This document shows positions 1 through 9,300 of a stretch of DNA of 64,000 nucleotides, piece after piece. Below the pieces are notes generated by a model, which was not told where the DNA came from, did no database searches, and saw nothing but the letters and a program-made list of their open reading frames with translations. The translations under genes were made by a program, and so were the position numbers. The DNA is from Ancylomarina sp963977525. Lineage in GTDB: Bacteria; Bacteroidota; Bacteroidia; Bacteroidales; Marinifilaceae. Every line of letters begins with the position of its first letter. Position 1 is the first letter of the stretch. The stretch spans positions 1 to 64,000 of the forward strand of contig CAXBPC010000019.1 in the NCBI GenBank assembly GCA_963977525.1, written 5' to 3'.

Positions 1-82
1 TAAAGATGATAAATTTTATTAATTATAATCTTTACACAAAATCTGAGACAGTATCATCCGTCAAATATCTGATCGTCTTCAG

Positions 83-1183
83 TTGGCAACCCAAACTGCA
101 AATATTGGTATTTGGGATTTAGATGTTGTCAAAAACAAATTGGTATGGGACGAAGCTATGTATTCTCTTTATGGTATCACGTCGGATACTTTTTCTGGTG
201 TTTATGAGGCTTGGGAGTCAGGTCTTCATCCTGAGGATAAGGAATGCGCCGAGGAGGAATTTAAAATGGCACTGTTGGGCGGAAAAGAGTATCATACGGA
301 GTTTCGAGTTCTTTGGCCGGATAATTCGGTTCATTATTTAAAAGCCTTTGGCTTGGTTCAACGTAACAACAAGGGGGAGCCTATTCGTATGCTTGGAACA
401 AACTGGGATATAAGCTTGCTAGTGGAGGCAAAAAAGGAAATTGAGAAAAAGAATGAGAGTTTATTGGAATTGGATAAAGCAAAAAGTGATTTCTTACAGA
501 TAATTAGTCATGAGATTATGACGCCATTGAATGGGATATTAGGATTTACAAATATTTTGAGAAATAGTGTTGATTCAGATGAACTATTGTTGTTCGTTGA
601 ATCTTTAGAAGAGTCGGCAAATCGTCTTCATCAATTCTCCAATAATGCTGTTATGGTTACTTCTTTAAAATTGGGTCGACACAAATTAAGCTTTAACAAA
701 GCTTTTATTAAACCAATGCTTGATTCGTTGATTCTTTCATTTTCGGAACAAACAAAGAAAAACAATATTAAAATTCAGAATGACATATCCACAAATAGCT
801 GTTTCTTGATAGATGGAGACTTAATGTTAATCTGTTTTAAGAATATTATTGCCAATGCCATAAAATATAGCCCGAAGAATGGTACAATTCTCATAACTTC
901 ATCAAGTTATGATACAATTGAAATTGTAGATGAAGGGAATGGCTTTTCAAAAAGGGCATTGCATAATTTGTTTGAATTGTTTTCACCAGGAGAAAAGCAT
1001 ATAGATCAAAATGAAGGTATGGGCTTGGCACTTTCAAATTTAATTGTGAAAGCACATTCGGGTGAGATTAGTGTGAAAAATATGGAGACTAAAGGGGCTT
1101 TGGTTAAAGTTAAATTACCTTTTGAGAAACATAAAAAAAACAACATCAATATGGATGCTATAAACAAGTTAGAGACTAATTAA
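83..1183 (+). CDS. PAS-domain histidine kinase, N-terminally truncated
   Basis: This is the cytoplasmic part of a two-component sensor kinase. Residues 1-115 form a PAS domain. The HisKA H-box is SHEIMTPLN with the phospho-acceptor His at about 143, and the HATPase part has an N-box (NIIANAIKYS), a G1 box (DEGNGFS) and a G2 box (GMGLALSN). The H-box has Met where most kinases have Arg. The only available start is TTG at 83. The frame is still PAS-linker-like for about 12 codons before it (ISDRLQL), then meets TGA at 44-46, so the native N-terminus is missing or frameshifted. No membrane segment or cognate regulator is visible. It may be a decaying gene; decayed kinase-like scraps follow directly downstream. 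The kinase identity is firm, but whether it is active is doubtful. Confidence 0.6.
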   Translation: MATQTANIGIWDLDVVKNKLVWDEAMYSLYGITSDTFSGVYEAWESGLHPEDKECAEEEFKMALLGGKEYHTEFRVLWPDNSVHYLKAFGLVQRNNKGEPIRMLGTNWDISLLVEAKKEIEKKNESLLELDKAKSDFLQIISHEIMTPLNGILGFTNILRNSVDSDELLLFVESLEESANRLHQFSNNAVMVTSLKLGRHKLSFNKAFIKPMLDSLILSFSEQTKKNNIKIQNDISTNSCFLIDGDLMLICFKNIIANAIKYSPKNGTILITSSSYDTIEIVDEGNGFSKRALHNLFELFSPGEKHIDQNEGMGLALSNLIVKAHSGEISVKNMETKGALVKVKLPFEKHKKNNINMDAINKLETN

Positions 1184-1185
1184 AA

Positions 1186-1400
1186 AAAGACCCCATAACT
1201 AATAAACCGACATGTGATGAATTAGAAAATCAGATTTCGGAACTTAAAAAGCTAAGTTATATTCAGTTAAATATTAGATAAGGGATATTAGCATGAGAAA
1301 TGCTGAGCTTGAACAACTGGTAATTCAATATGAAGGAGATTTTTAAATTGCTTATAAGGATTCTTTAAAAAAGATAAAAAAGCTTGCTTTTGAGACCATC
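1186..1400 (+). pseudogene. Degraded sensor-kinase-like remnants
   Basis: No intact gene lies here, but three short reading frames look like pieces of a PAS-kinase linker. At 1210-1281 an ATG-less frame reads like the usual coiled start of such kinases (CDELENQISELKKL). About 1294-1347 encodes MRNAELEQLVIQYEGDF and stops. A third piece follows in another frame (DSLKKIKKLAFETIQ). Each is broken by a stop. Together with the truncated kinase upstream they suggest one or two kinase genes in decay. The assignment rests on resemblance of low-complexity helical sequence and is weak. Confidence 0.35.
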
Positions 1401-1462
1401 CAGTAACAAGAGGTTTGAATTTTAATAATATGCTAGCGTTCCCCTACCCGTTCCCCTGCAAT

Positions 1463-1503
1463 AGAAAAAGCTTCACAAATCATCGATTTGTAAAGCTTTT
1501 TTT
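1463..1503 (-). terminator. Terminator of tRNA-Leu
   Basis: A long near-perfect inverted repeat (AAAGCTTcACAAATC pairing with GATTTGTaAAGCTTT) with T-runs at both ends lies 4 bases past the 3' end of the minus-strand tRNA. It is symmetric, so it could also stop plus-strand readthrough from the kinase remnants. Confidence 0.75.
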
Positions 1504-1506
1504 ATG

Positions 1507-1590
1507 TGCCCAGATCGGGACTCGAACCCGAACAACCAAAAGGCCACCAGCCCCTCAAGCTGGCGCGTCTACCAATTTCGCCACCTGGGC
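1507..1590 (-). tRNA. tRNA-Leu (anticodon GAG)
   Basis: Reading the minus strand from 1590 gives acceptor stem GCCCAGG, a D-arm, anticodon stem CCAGC, loop TTGAGGG (anticodon GAG), a long variable arm of class II type, T-arm with TTCGAGT loop, and the closing acceptor strand TCTGGGC with discriminator A at 1507. The length is 84 bases and CCA is not encoded. The large variable arm and the GAG anticodon identify a leucine tRNA reading CUU/CUC. A TACATTTG promoter element lies just upstream and a terminator just downstream, so it is a single-gene unit. Confidence 0.95.
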
Positions 1591-1606
1591 TTGTTTCTCG
1601 CGGTAA

Positions 1607-1614
1607 CAAATGTA
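1607..1614 (-). promoter_or_regulatory. Bacteroidota -7 box for tRNA-Leu
   Basis: TACATTTG on the minus strand matches the Bacteroidota sigma-factor -7 consensus TAnnTTTG and lies 16 bases before the mature tRNA 5' end. I did not find a clear -33 box. Confidence 0.5.
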
Positions 1615-1732
1615 ATAAATATGTTCTATATGCAATGTAAAAAGAAGTCCAAATCGATTTTAAATAGAGGCATAAATTACACTAACACTGATTTTCAGAG
1701 CCTAAGCGAACAGGTGCTTTCAAGGCTTTTTA

Positions 1733-1740
1733 TATCTTTG
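1733..1740 (+). promoter_or_regulatory. Bacteroidota -7 box
   Basis: TATCTTTG matches TAnnTTTG and ends 23 bases before the ATG at 1764. It argues that translation starts at 1764, since an upstream in-frame ATG at 1740 overlaps the promoter element itself. Confidence 0.5.
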
Positions 1741-1763
1741 TGCCATATTATAATATATTCAAT

Positions 1764-2312
1764 ATGTCAGAACAGATACAAGACTATAGCTATCTCGATA
1801 AAATAGCCCTACAAAAAGAGAAATGGAATGACTTAAACAAGTCTGAGTTACAGGTAATGTGCTTCAGAACCTTCTTGCTTTACGGGCAATCGCAGAATAA
1901 AAACATGATACTCACTGTTTTTGAGATGTATGAGTTCCTTATGGCTAACTCTTCGGCTACAGAGCGTACAAAGATGCTGACTGCTCTTAGTGCTAATATT
2001 CGAAAGAAGAGTGCAAAATCCATTATGGGTCTTTTTCCTTTTATCCAGGTAGAGGAAGATGCCAACATCATTCGTACGGCTTCTCAGTTTTTTGTTAACC
2101 TTTCGGTTATTTCAAATAAAGAACCCTTATCAGGAACTAAAATTCTATTGCAACTGATTGGTGAAGATTTAAACGATGCACGATCGGCCTATGTGCTTTT
2201 AGGACTACTTGATATCGATAATGAAAAAGTGAATGCACAGGTAAGTCTAATCTATACTGAACTGGGTAGTGAGGTTAAAACTATTCTACACAATAATGGT
2301 GTAAAAATATAG
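1764..2312 (+). CDS. Hypothetical alpha-helical protein
   Basis: This is a 182-residue protein I do not recognise. It is predicted cytoplasmic, with no signal peptide and no membrane segment, and looks mostly helical. The spacing of short amphipathic helices (EMYEFLMANSSATER, then LLQLIGEDLNDARSAY) could fit an alpha-solenoid, but no repeat is obvious. An ATG 24 bases further upstream is in frame but overlaps a promoter box, so I chose 1764. The gene is monocistronic, with a promoter directly upstream and a terminator at 2342. Composition is like its neighbours. It is a real gene with unknown role. Confidence 0.75.
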   Translation: MSEQIQDYSYLDKIALQKEKWNDLNKSELQVMCFRTFLLYGQSQNKNMILTVFEMYEFLMANSSATERTKMLTALSANIRKKSAKSIMGLFPFIQVEEDANIIRTASQFFVNLSVISNKEPLSGTKILLQLIGEDLNDARSAYVLLGLLDIDNEKVNAQVSLIYTELGSEVKTILHNNGVKI

Positions 2313-2341
2313 AGAATTAATTCTCTTTAAATTGATATACA

Positions 2342-2375
2342 AAAAAACGACTGATCAAATGATCAGTCGTTTTTT
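2342..2375. terminator. Bidirectional terminator
   Basis: A perfect inverted repeat AAAAACGACTGATCA/TGATCAGTCGTTTTT separates the plus-strand gene ending at 2312 and the minus-strand gene ending at 2381. T-runs are present in both directions. Confidence 0.85.
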
Positions 2376-2380
2376 GTGTC

Positions 2381-2611
2381 CTATAGATATTGCTCGTAAA
2401 ACTTACGGCACTCATCTTGTTCTTTAGGACTTCTTCCTTCTAAAGATTGCAACCTGTAAAGAAGACATTTCTCTTCAGGGGTCAAAAATCTTTCTTCATT
2501 GTAAGAATTAGCATGCTCATTCTTAATCTTTTTAAGGCTTTCAATTACATTTGAATCACTTTGTTTTACAAGCCATTCAATTAAATTTAATTTCTCGATT
2601 TGTAGATTCAT
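2381..2611 (-). CDS. Small hypothetical protein, antitoxin-like N-terminus
   Basis: This 76-residue protein is charged and helical with no Cys cluster or membrane segment except isolated Cys residues. Its start (MNLQIEKLNLIEWL, then a short helix ending LKKIK) resembles the N-terminal helix of small Bacteroidota proteins that often precede RelE-type toxins. No toxin gene follows: the next element downstream on this strand is a terminator, then the convergent gene at 1764-2312. It could be an orphan antitoxin remnant or an unrelated small protein. The antitoxin reading is inference from pattern only. Confidence 0.55.
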   Translation of the reverse strand: MNLQIEKLNLIEWLVKQSDSNVIESLKKIKNEHANSYNEERFLTPEEKCLLYRLQSLEGRSPKEQDECRKFYEQYL

Positions 2612-2778
2612 TTTGTCAATTTCGACTAGGTTTGGATTTGGGTTTCAAAATTCAAAAATCTTTACACCCTACAAGTTAGGACTTTATGTGATAAAAGAAT
2701 AATTCAATCAAGATTTTTTTCTTTAATAAAATCAACAAGTCTTCATCAACAAAGCATCGAATTCAAACAAATGGGCAC

Positions 2779-2809
2779 AAAAAAAGCGGTCCCCTTAGGA
2801 ATCGCTTTT
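2779..2809 (-). terminator. Duplicated pepD terminator, altered copy
   Basis: The same hairpin as the pepD terminator at 14804-14832 (AAGCG...CGCTT around a CCCCTTAGGA loop), but with one stem base changed so that a pair becomes an A-C mismatch on the minus strand. It is part of the duplicated block that ends the pepD fragment. Confidence 0.6.
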
Positions 2810-2832
2810 CGAAATTATTTTAGAAATAAGCT

Positions 2833-3069
2833 CTAATTCGAAGGCACATTAACTAAAATGTCTAATAGGTGCTTCCAGAATTTATCTACTGTTTCAATAT
2901 TAATTCTCTCGTCTGGTGAGTGAACATCACGTAAGGTTGGTCCGAACGAAATCATATCCATATTTGGATATTTCTCAAGGAATAAACCACACTCTAAACC
3001 AGCGTAAATAGAACGTGCAATTATCTCAACATTAAACATACGCTCAAGCGTGACAACTGTTTCTTTCAA
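2833..3069 (-). pseudogene. 3' fragment of pepD
   Basis: This frame encodes a near-exact copy of the last ~70 residues of the PepD dipeptidase found intact at 14856-16316. From 2858 to 3005 the DNA is identical, base for base, to 14881-15028 (148 bases); similarity continues on both sides, from the shared terminator to about 3074. The fragment lacks the whole catalytic part: the metal-binding HMD and DDG motifs are absent. Its apparent ATG at 3069 is fortuitous. It is not a functional peptidase. Orientation is the same as intact pepD, so the two copies are direct repeats around the glycogen module. Confidence 0.9.
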
Positions 3070-3074
3070 AATTA

Positions 3075-3637
3075 CTTAACATGGCTAAGGAGTTTATTCG
3101 AGTGTGAATAAGTAGACTCTATTTCAAGTTGTTCATGTCTTAAAATACCTAACTAAAATATACAGTCCGCTGACAGTCCAAAAATGATGGGAAGCATGAA
3201 ATATTTTTGGGTTTAAATTATGACAACTAACTAATTTAAAAATGTATTTTCAGAAAAACCCTCCCATTCAATAAATGCAATATATAGCACATATTAATTC
3301 AGACATAAAACTTTCATAAAGTTTAATAATCCTTTAAATAAATAATCAGAAAAACAAAGCACACCCCCATAATTACATCATAACTAGAGCATTGTCAACA
3401 TTAAGTTATTTCTTCTAATTATTTTTCAATAACTTTATAACTCGACAAGATTATAGAATGGACAAAGAGCTTCATTCTATAGCTGAGTAAAATAATTTGA
3501 GCATTATCTTGATCCATATTTTGAGATATAATTTTTCAAAAAAAATAATTCAATATACATACGAACGAACTATTATCTAATATTTAGAATATTACTTTCC
3601 TACCTATACACACAATAGTTTAAACTAAACTATCATT
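3075..3637. other. Non-coding region upstream of the glycogen operon
   Basis: About 560 very AT-rich bases with no supported gene. It must contain the promoter for the genes starting at 3638, but I see no good TAnnTTTG element. The only clear structure is the inverted repeat at 3452-3481, listed separately. A short direct repeat CAGTCC lies near 3163-3180. Confidence 0.6.
3452..3481. promoter_or_regulatory. Inverted repeat upstream of glycogen genes
   Basis: TATAGAATG and CATTCTATA form a perfect 9-base inverted repeat separated by 12 bases, about 157 bases before the GT4 gene. It could be an operator or an RNA hairpin; there is no T-run after it, so a terminator is unlikely. Confidence 0.4.
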
Positions 3638-4942
3638 ATGAAAGTATTAATGTTTGGATGGGAGTTTCCACCCCATATCTCCGGTGGTTTGGGCACAGCT
3701 TGCTTTGGTCTTACAAAAGGTATGTCCAAAATTAAGGATATTGATATTGTGTTTGTCGTACCCAAAGCACATGGCGACGAAGATCATAATACTGTAAATT
3801 TGTTGGGAGCCAATAATACCAAAGTGACTCAAGTTCAGGAACAGATTGAAGAATTTCAACAAAAACACAAATATCTCGAAGTTAGTGCCAGCCTAATTCC
3901 ATACAATGACCCCGAAGAGCGATATACTTTCATGAGTAAAGAACTTACTGAAAAAAGACGTTTCCTAAATGCCAATTCAGAAGGTAAAATTGACTTTACA
4001 GGTACTTATGGTGAAAACCTCATCGAAGAAATTTACAAATATGCCTATGTCGCTTCTGCTATCAGTCTCGAGAATGAGCATGATGTGATTCACGCCCACG
4101 ACTGGTTAGCCTATCCGGCAGGCATAGCAGCTAAAGAGGTTTCAGGTAAACCATTGGTCATTCATGTGCATGCAACCGAATTCGACCGCAGTGGCGAAGA
4201 TGTGAATACTAAAGTCTTTTACATAGAGAAAATAGGTATGGATGCAGCCGATCAAATTATTACGGTTAGCAATCGTACCCGACAAATTGTAATTGATAAA
4301 TATGGGCAAAACCCTAATAAAGTCACCACCGTCTATAATGCCGTAGACACCCTTAGCCTGAAAGAAAAAAAAGGAATCAATAAAGGTGTTAAAGAAAAAA
4401 TTGTGACTTTCCTGGGGCGCATTACATTTCAAAAAGGACCTGAATATTTTGTACAGGCGGCCTATAAGGTTTTACAAAAGACCGACAATGTTAGATTCGT
4501 AATGGCAGGAAGTGGCGATATGCTTGAGAAAATGATTGATCGCGTGGCACAACTAGGTATCGCGGATAAATTCCATTTCACTGGATTTTTGAGAGGGAAA
4601 GATGTGTTTAATATGTTTCACATAAGTGATGTTTATGTGATGCCTTCGGTATCGGAACCTTTTGGTATTTCAGCTTTAGAAGCCATACAGTCCAACGTGC
4701 CTGCCATCATATCCAAACAATCAGGCGTTTCGGAAGTACTTAACTATGCAGCCAAATTTGACTACTGGGATATTGATGCTATAGCCGATGCCATTTATGG
4801 CATTGTAACCTACGATACACTTCCCGAAATGTTTAAGGAGTGCGGGCGAACTGAAGTGAACGATTTGAAATGGGAAAATTCAGCACTTAATGTTTATGAT
4901 GTCTATAAAAAAGCCATCAGGGGCATCCTGATCACAGAATAA
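3638..4942 (+). CDS. GT4 glycosyltransferase of glycogen metabolism
   Basis: This 434-residue protein has the two-Rossmann GT-B fold of retaining glycosyltransferases. The N-terminus carries a GlgA-like glycine loop (WEFPPHISGGLGTAC) and HAHDWLAYPAG. The C-terminal domain carries GRITFQKGPEYFV, a nucleotide-binding segment (VMAGSGDM) and the E-x7-E motif EPFGISALE. There is no signal peptide, so it acts in the cytoplasm. Position as the first gene before a GH57 protein and a GT3/GT35 fusion argues for alpha-glucan synthesis, probably adding glucose from a nucleotide sugar. It is not the canonical GT5 GlgA, so donor and product remain open. The ATG at 3638 fits the conserved start of the family. 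Confidence 0.85.
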   Translation: MKVLMFGWEFPPHISGGLGTACFGLTKGMSKIKDIDIVFVVPKAHGDEDHNTVNLLGANNTKVTQVQEQIEEFQQKHKYLEVSASLIPYNDPEERYTFMSKELTEKRRFLNANSEGKIDFTGTYGENLIEEIYKYAYVASAISLENEHDVIHAHDWLAYPAGIAAKEVSGKPLVIHVHATEFDRSGEDVNTKVFYIEKIGMDAADQIITVSNRTRQIVIDKYGQNPNKVTTVYNAVDTLSLKEKKGINKGVKEKIVTFLGRITFQKGPEYFVQAAYKVLQKTDNVRFVMAGSGDMLEKMIDRVAQLGIADKFHFTGFLRGKDVFNMFHISDVYVMPSVSEPFGISALEAIQSNVPAIISKQSGVSEVLNYAAKFDYWDIDAIADAIYGIVTYDTLPEMFKECGRTEVNDLKWENSALNVYDVYKKAIRGILITE

Positions 4943-4990
4943 AAACTGCTTATTTTAAAAAAAAACACAAACAAGTAAACACGAAAAAAT

Positions 4991-6190
4991 ATGAAAGCTC
5001 TCTGTTTATGTTTCCAGGTTCACCAAGCACTAAGACTAAGACAATATCGTTTTTTTGATATTGGTAATGAGCATTACTATTACGACGATTACACCAACGA
5101 AAGCATCATAAGAAAGCTTGCAGATACATGTTATTTACCAGCCAATGCAATTTTATACGATTTGTTACTGTCACAGAAAGGGAAATTTAAACTATCCTTT
5201 TCAATCTCCGGCTTAGCACTAGATCAATTCGAAACCTATACCCCCGAAGTCATTGAAAGCTTCCAAAAGCTGGCAACTACTGGTTACGTTGAATTCTTAG
5301 CAGAAACCGATTCACACTCTTTGGTTTCACTCAAAAATAAAGCTGAATTCTCAAAACAAATTAAGTCACACGCTCAGCGCATAGAAAACCTTTTTGGACA
5401 AAACCCTTTGGTTTTCAAAAACACAGCACTCATTTATTCAGATAGTATAGGCGAAACAATAGCAGAACTTGGCTTCAAAGGGATTTTAGTTGAAGGTGCC
5501 CAACATATTTTGGGATGGAAAAGCCCAAACTATCTGTATAGCAATCCTATCAGCCCTGGACTTAAAGTCCTGATGAGGAATTTTAAACTCAGTGATGATA
5601 TTGCATTACGATTCACGTTTAATGGCGGATTAACTACCGAAAAGTTTGTTGACAATCTCAACAAGCTTGATGATAAAGAACAAATCGTAAATATTTTCAT
5701 TGACTACGAAACCTTCGGTGAGCATCATCTTAAAGAAACGGGAATATTTGAATTTTTAAGACACTTACCTGAATCTATTATACGAGACACAGGATTCCAA
5801 TTTAATAAAGTATCCGAAGTTGTAGAAAATTATGTGGCTGTTTCAGAAGTGCATATTCCGATCCCTATTGCCTGCGTTAATGATAAACAAGATCTGTCAC
5901 CCTGGTTGGGCAACCACATTCAAAACGAGGCCTATAATAAACTGTATGAATTACATGAGGCTATTTTAAAAACAAACGATGAACGCCTGAAAAAAGATTG
6001 GCGATTTTTGCAAGCATCAGATCACTTCTATTTTATGTGTACAAATCCTGCTGCAAATAGCCATACTCATCTCAATCCATATGAATCACCATACGAGGCA
6101 TTTATCAACTATATGAATATACTAAGTGATTTCAAAATTTGCCTGAATGAGAGTGATACCCCAATAATAAGATCAACATCTAATTACTAA
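4991..6190 (+). CDS. GH57 alpha-amylase-like protein, nucleophile replaced
   Basis: This 399-residue cytoplasmic protein belongs to glycoside hydrolase family 57. It keeps the N-terminal HQ motif, here HQALRL rather than the usual HQP form, and the region with the catalytic acid (FIDYETFGEH, Asp238). In the region that normally holds the nucleophile Glu it reads FKNTALIYSD, so Ala146 stands where Glu is expected. Similar GH57 'amylase-like' homologues lacking a catalytic residue are known in Bacteroidota. It may bind glucan without cleaving it, or use another mechanism. It lies 48 bases after the GT4 gene and 180 before the synthase-phosphorylase fusion, probably in one operon. Confidence 0.85.
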   Translation: MKALCLCFQVHQALRLRQYRFFDIGNEHYYYDDYTNESIIRKLADTCYLPANAILYDLLLSQKGKFKLSFSISGLALDQFETYTPEVIESFQKLATTGYVEFLAETDSHSLVSLKNKAEFSKQIKSHAQRIENLFGQNPLVFKNTALIYSDSIGETIAELGFKGILVEGAQHILGWKSPNYLYSNPISPGLKVLMRNFKLSDDIALRFTFNGGLTTEKFVDNLNKLDDKEQIVNIFIDYETFGEHHLKETGIFEFLRHLPESIIRDTGFQFNKVSEVVENYVAVSEVHIPIPIACVNDKQDLSPWLGNHIQNEAYNKLYELHEAILKTNDERLKKDWRFLQASDHFYFMCTNPAANSHTHLNPYESPYEAFINYMNILSDFKICLNESDTPIIRSTSNY

Positions 6191-6370
6191 ATGAAGATTA
6201 GCTGAAGGCCGGCCTGAGTTTTACGAGTATAGTAACTCATTTATTAAATACAAGCCACATAAGATCATTTAAAAAAACAAAAAAAAGCTGTTTTTAACAG
6301 GCCTGAAAGAGATCTAATTTCAACAAAATTGTATTTATTTTTTTATGGATAATTTTTAAGAAGACGACTT

Positions 6371-9300
6371 ATGGCTGAGATAAAAACAAAACCAAATTTC
6401 ATTTTTGAAGTTAGTTGGGAAGTTTGTAATAAAGTTGGAGGCATACATACTGTTATTTCAACAAAAGCAGCATCCTTAAAGAAAGCTTTTGGAGATAAGG
6501 TCATCTATATTGGTCCTGATTTCTGGAATGAAAACAACCCTTGCCACGAATTCGAAGAGGATCTGACTCTATTCAAAGAATGGAGGCTTCAAATGGCTGC
6601 TGCAGGTTTAAATATTAAGATCGGTCGTTGGTTGATTCATGGAAATCCTATGGCCATACTTATCGATTTTAAAAGCTTAATTCCTCGGAAAGATGAGATT
6701 TTCACCCGTCTATGGGAAGTTTATAAGCTGGAATCTCTTAATGCTGAATGGGAATTTGTGGAAGCTGCTCTTTTTGGTTACGCCAGTGGTATGGTGATAG
6801 AGAATTTTATTAATTCTCATTTATCAGACTCAGATATCCCATTAGCTCATTTCCACGAATGGATGTCAGGAGCGGGATGTCTCTATCTTGAGATGAACTC
6901 TCCGAAAATTACTACCATGTTTACCACACATGCCACCATGATGGGCCGGGTACTATCAAGTAATTACGAAAACTTATACGATAACTTGTCTCATTTTGAT
7001 GCGAAATTAAAAGCAAAACAATACCATGTTGAATCAAAATGCTCACTGGAAAAAGCAGCTGCCAATACGGCTGATTGCTTAGCTACGGTAAGCCGGATTA
7101 CAGCACGCGAATGTCATCAGTTTTACGGTCGCCCAGTCAATATCATTACCCCAAATGGTTTTGAAGACAACATAGTGCCACCTGATAATGAACTTGAGGA
7201 AAAACGAAGTCTGGCACGAAAAAAATTAAAAATGGTTACCGAAGCTTTGGTTGGACATCAGCTCTCAGTAGATACCTTGTTTATTGGAACCAGTGGTCGT
7301 TACGAATACAAAAATAAAGGGATTGATCTTTTATTAGAATCCTTAGCCAAAATCAATCAAAACAAAAGTCTCAATCGGGAAATTGTAGCCTATCTATTAA
7401 TTCCGGGAGATCATAAAGGTCCCCGACAAGATTTAATTGAAAACATAGCAAATGCGAGCAATAATAATAACCTGTCTTCACCCTATCTCACCCATGAATT
7501 ACACTATCCCAATCACGACTCCATTCTTAATGATATACAAAAATTAGGTTTAAATAATTCAGCAGATGATAAAGTAAAAGTGATTCTTTGCCCAACTTAT
7601 TTAAATGGTGATGATGGTATTTTCAATCTATCATATTACAACTTACTTGTGGGTATGGATTTAACCGTTTTTCCATCATATTATGAACCCTGGGGTTATA
7701 CACCTCTTGAGAGTATCGCATTTAAAGTGCCCACCATCACCACAACTTTGGCAGGCTTTGGAAAATGGATAAACGAAACAAATGGTCGCCATTTAAATTA
7801 TAACGGAGTTGAAGTGTTGGAACGAACAGATACCAATGCTCTCGAACTTGTCGAAAACCTAAGTCATTCGATTCTAACTTTTTCAAAGAATTCAGCTACA
7901 GATTTACAACAGATTCGAAACAAGGCCCAGAATTTTTCAAAGAAAACTCTATGGAAGAATTTCATCAACTATTATCATCAAGCCTACAAAATTGCCATTC
8001 GAAATAATGTAAATCAAAACATTACTAATCGTGACATAAACTTCGACCACTTAAACCAACAACTGGGAATCCCGAAAAACAATCAATTGAACTGGCGAAA
8101 GTTATTTATTGGATCGAATCTACCTGAATCAATCAAAGAACTCGATGAGCTTTCAATGAATTTGTGGTGGTCATGGGATCAAAATGCCAGAAAATTGTTC
8201 AAGACCATAGACCATGAACTTTGGTTAAGATGCAATATGAATCCCATCCTTCTTTTAAAACAAGTATCAAGTAAGCGCTTAATGGAATTGGTTAATGATC
8301 CTAATTTCATAATCGAATACAAGAGCGTTTATAAGGATTTTAAAGACTACATGGCTGTAAAACCTGATGCAGATCAGGCAAAAATTGCCTACTTCAGTAT
8401 GGAGTATGGCTTAAACGAAAATCTTAAAATATATTCAGGAGGCCTTGGCATTTTAGCTGGTGATTACTTGAAAGAGGCCAGCGATTCAAATATCAATATG
8501 GTTGGAATTGGTTTTATGTACCGGTTTGGCTATTTCACTCAAAGTTTATCCTTAAATGGAGAACAGCAGGTGACTATCGAAGAGCAAAAATTCACACACC
8601 TGCCAATGACCCTGATGAGAGATTCATCAGGATTACCTTTAACGATTGGCATTGACCTTGCAAATAATAGGGTGGTCGCAAAAATATTCCGAGTGGATGT
8701 GGGTCGCATTCCTCTTTATTTATTGGAAACTGATACCGAAGCTAATTCGGAAGAAGACAAAGTGATTACCCATCAGCTTTATGGTGGTGATTGGGACAAT
8801 CGAATCAAACAAGAAATAGTATTGGGAATGGGTGGCATCAGAATGCTTAATGCTCTTTGTATATATCCTGATTTATATCATTGCAACGAAGGACATGCAG
8901 CACTAATCAATATTGAACGATTGAATCAGCTAACGGCCAAATCACATACCTATAGCGAAGCTCTGGAAATTGTGAAAACCTCGTCATTATTTACAACTCA
9001 TACACCTGTTCCTGCAGGTCACGACACTTTCGATGAAGGAATTATTCGATATTACCTTCCCTATGTTCCATTACAACTTGGAATTAATTGGGAACAATTT
9101 CTGGCTTTAGGAAGAGTAAATCCTAAAGATCATAATGAGAAATTCTCACTAAGTAATCTGGCTGCCAACACCTCTCATCAAATGAATGGTGTTAGCTGGT
9201 TACACGGAAAAATATCGCGCCAAATGTTCAATAATCTTTATGGAGGATATTTTCCCGAAGAATTGCACATAGGCTACGTGACCAATGGAGTACACTATCC

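Larger units (their letters stand above)
2773..3074 (-). repeat. Direct repeat, left copy (pepD 3' end plus terminator)
   Basis: A block of about 300 bases matches about 14797-15100. The central 148 bases (2858-3005) are identical; the flanks carry scattered substitutions. The right copy is the true end of pepD. The 12.0 kb between the copies holds the five glycogen genes. Confidence 0.9.

Noticed and set aside
2833..3069. Independent 78-residue peptidase-like gene
   Set aside because: It is a copy of the pepD 3' end without catalytic residues, and its ATG is not the natural start.
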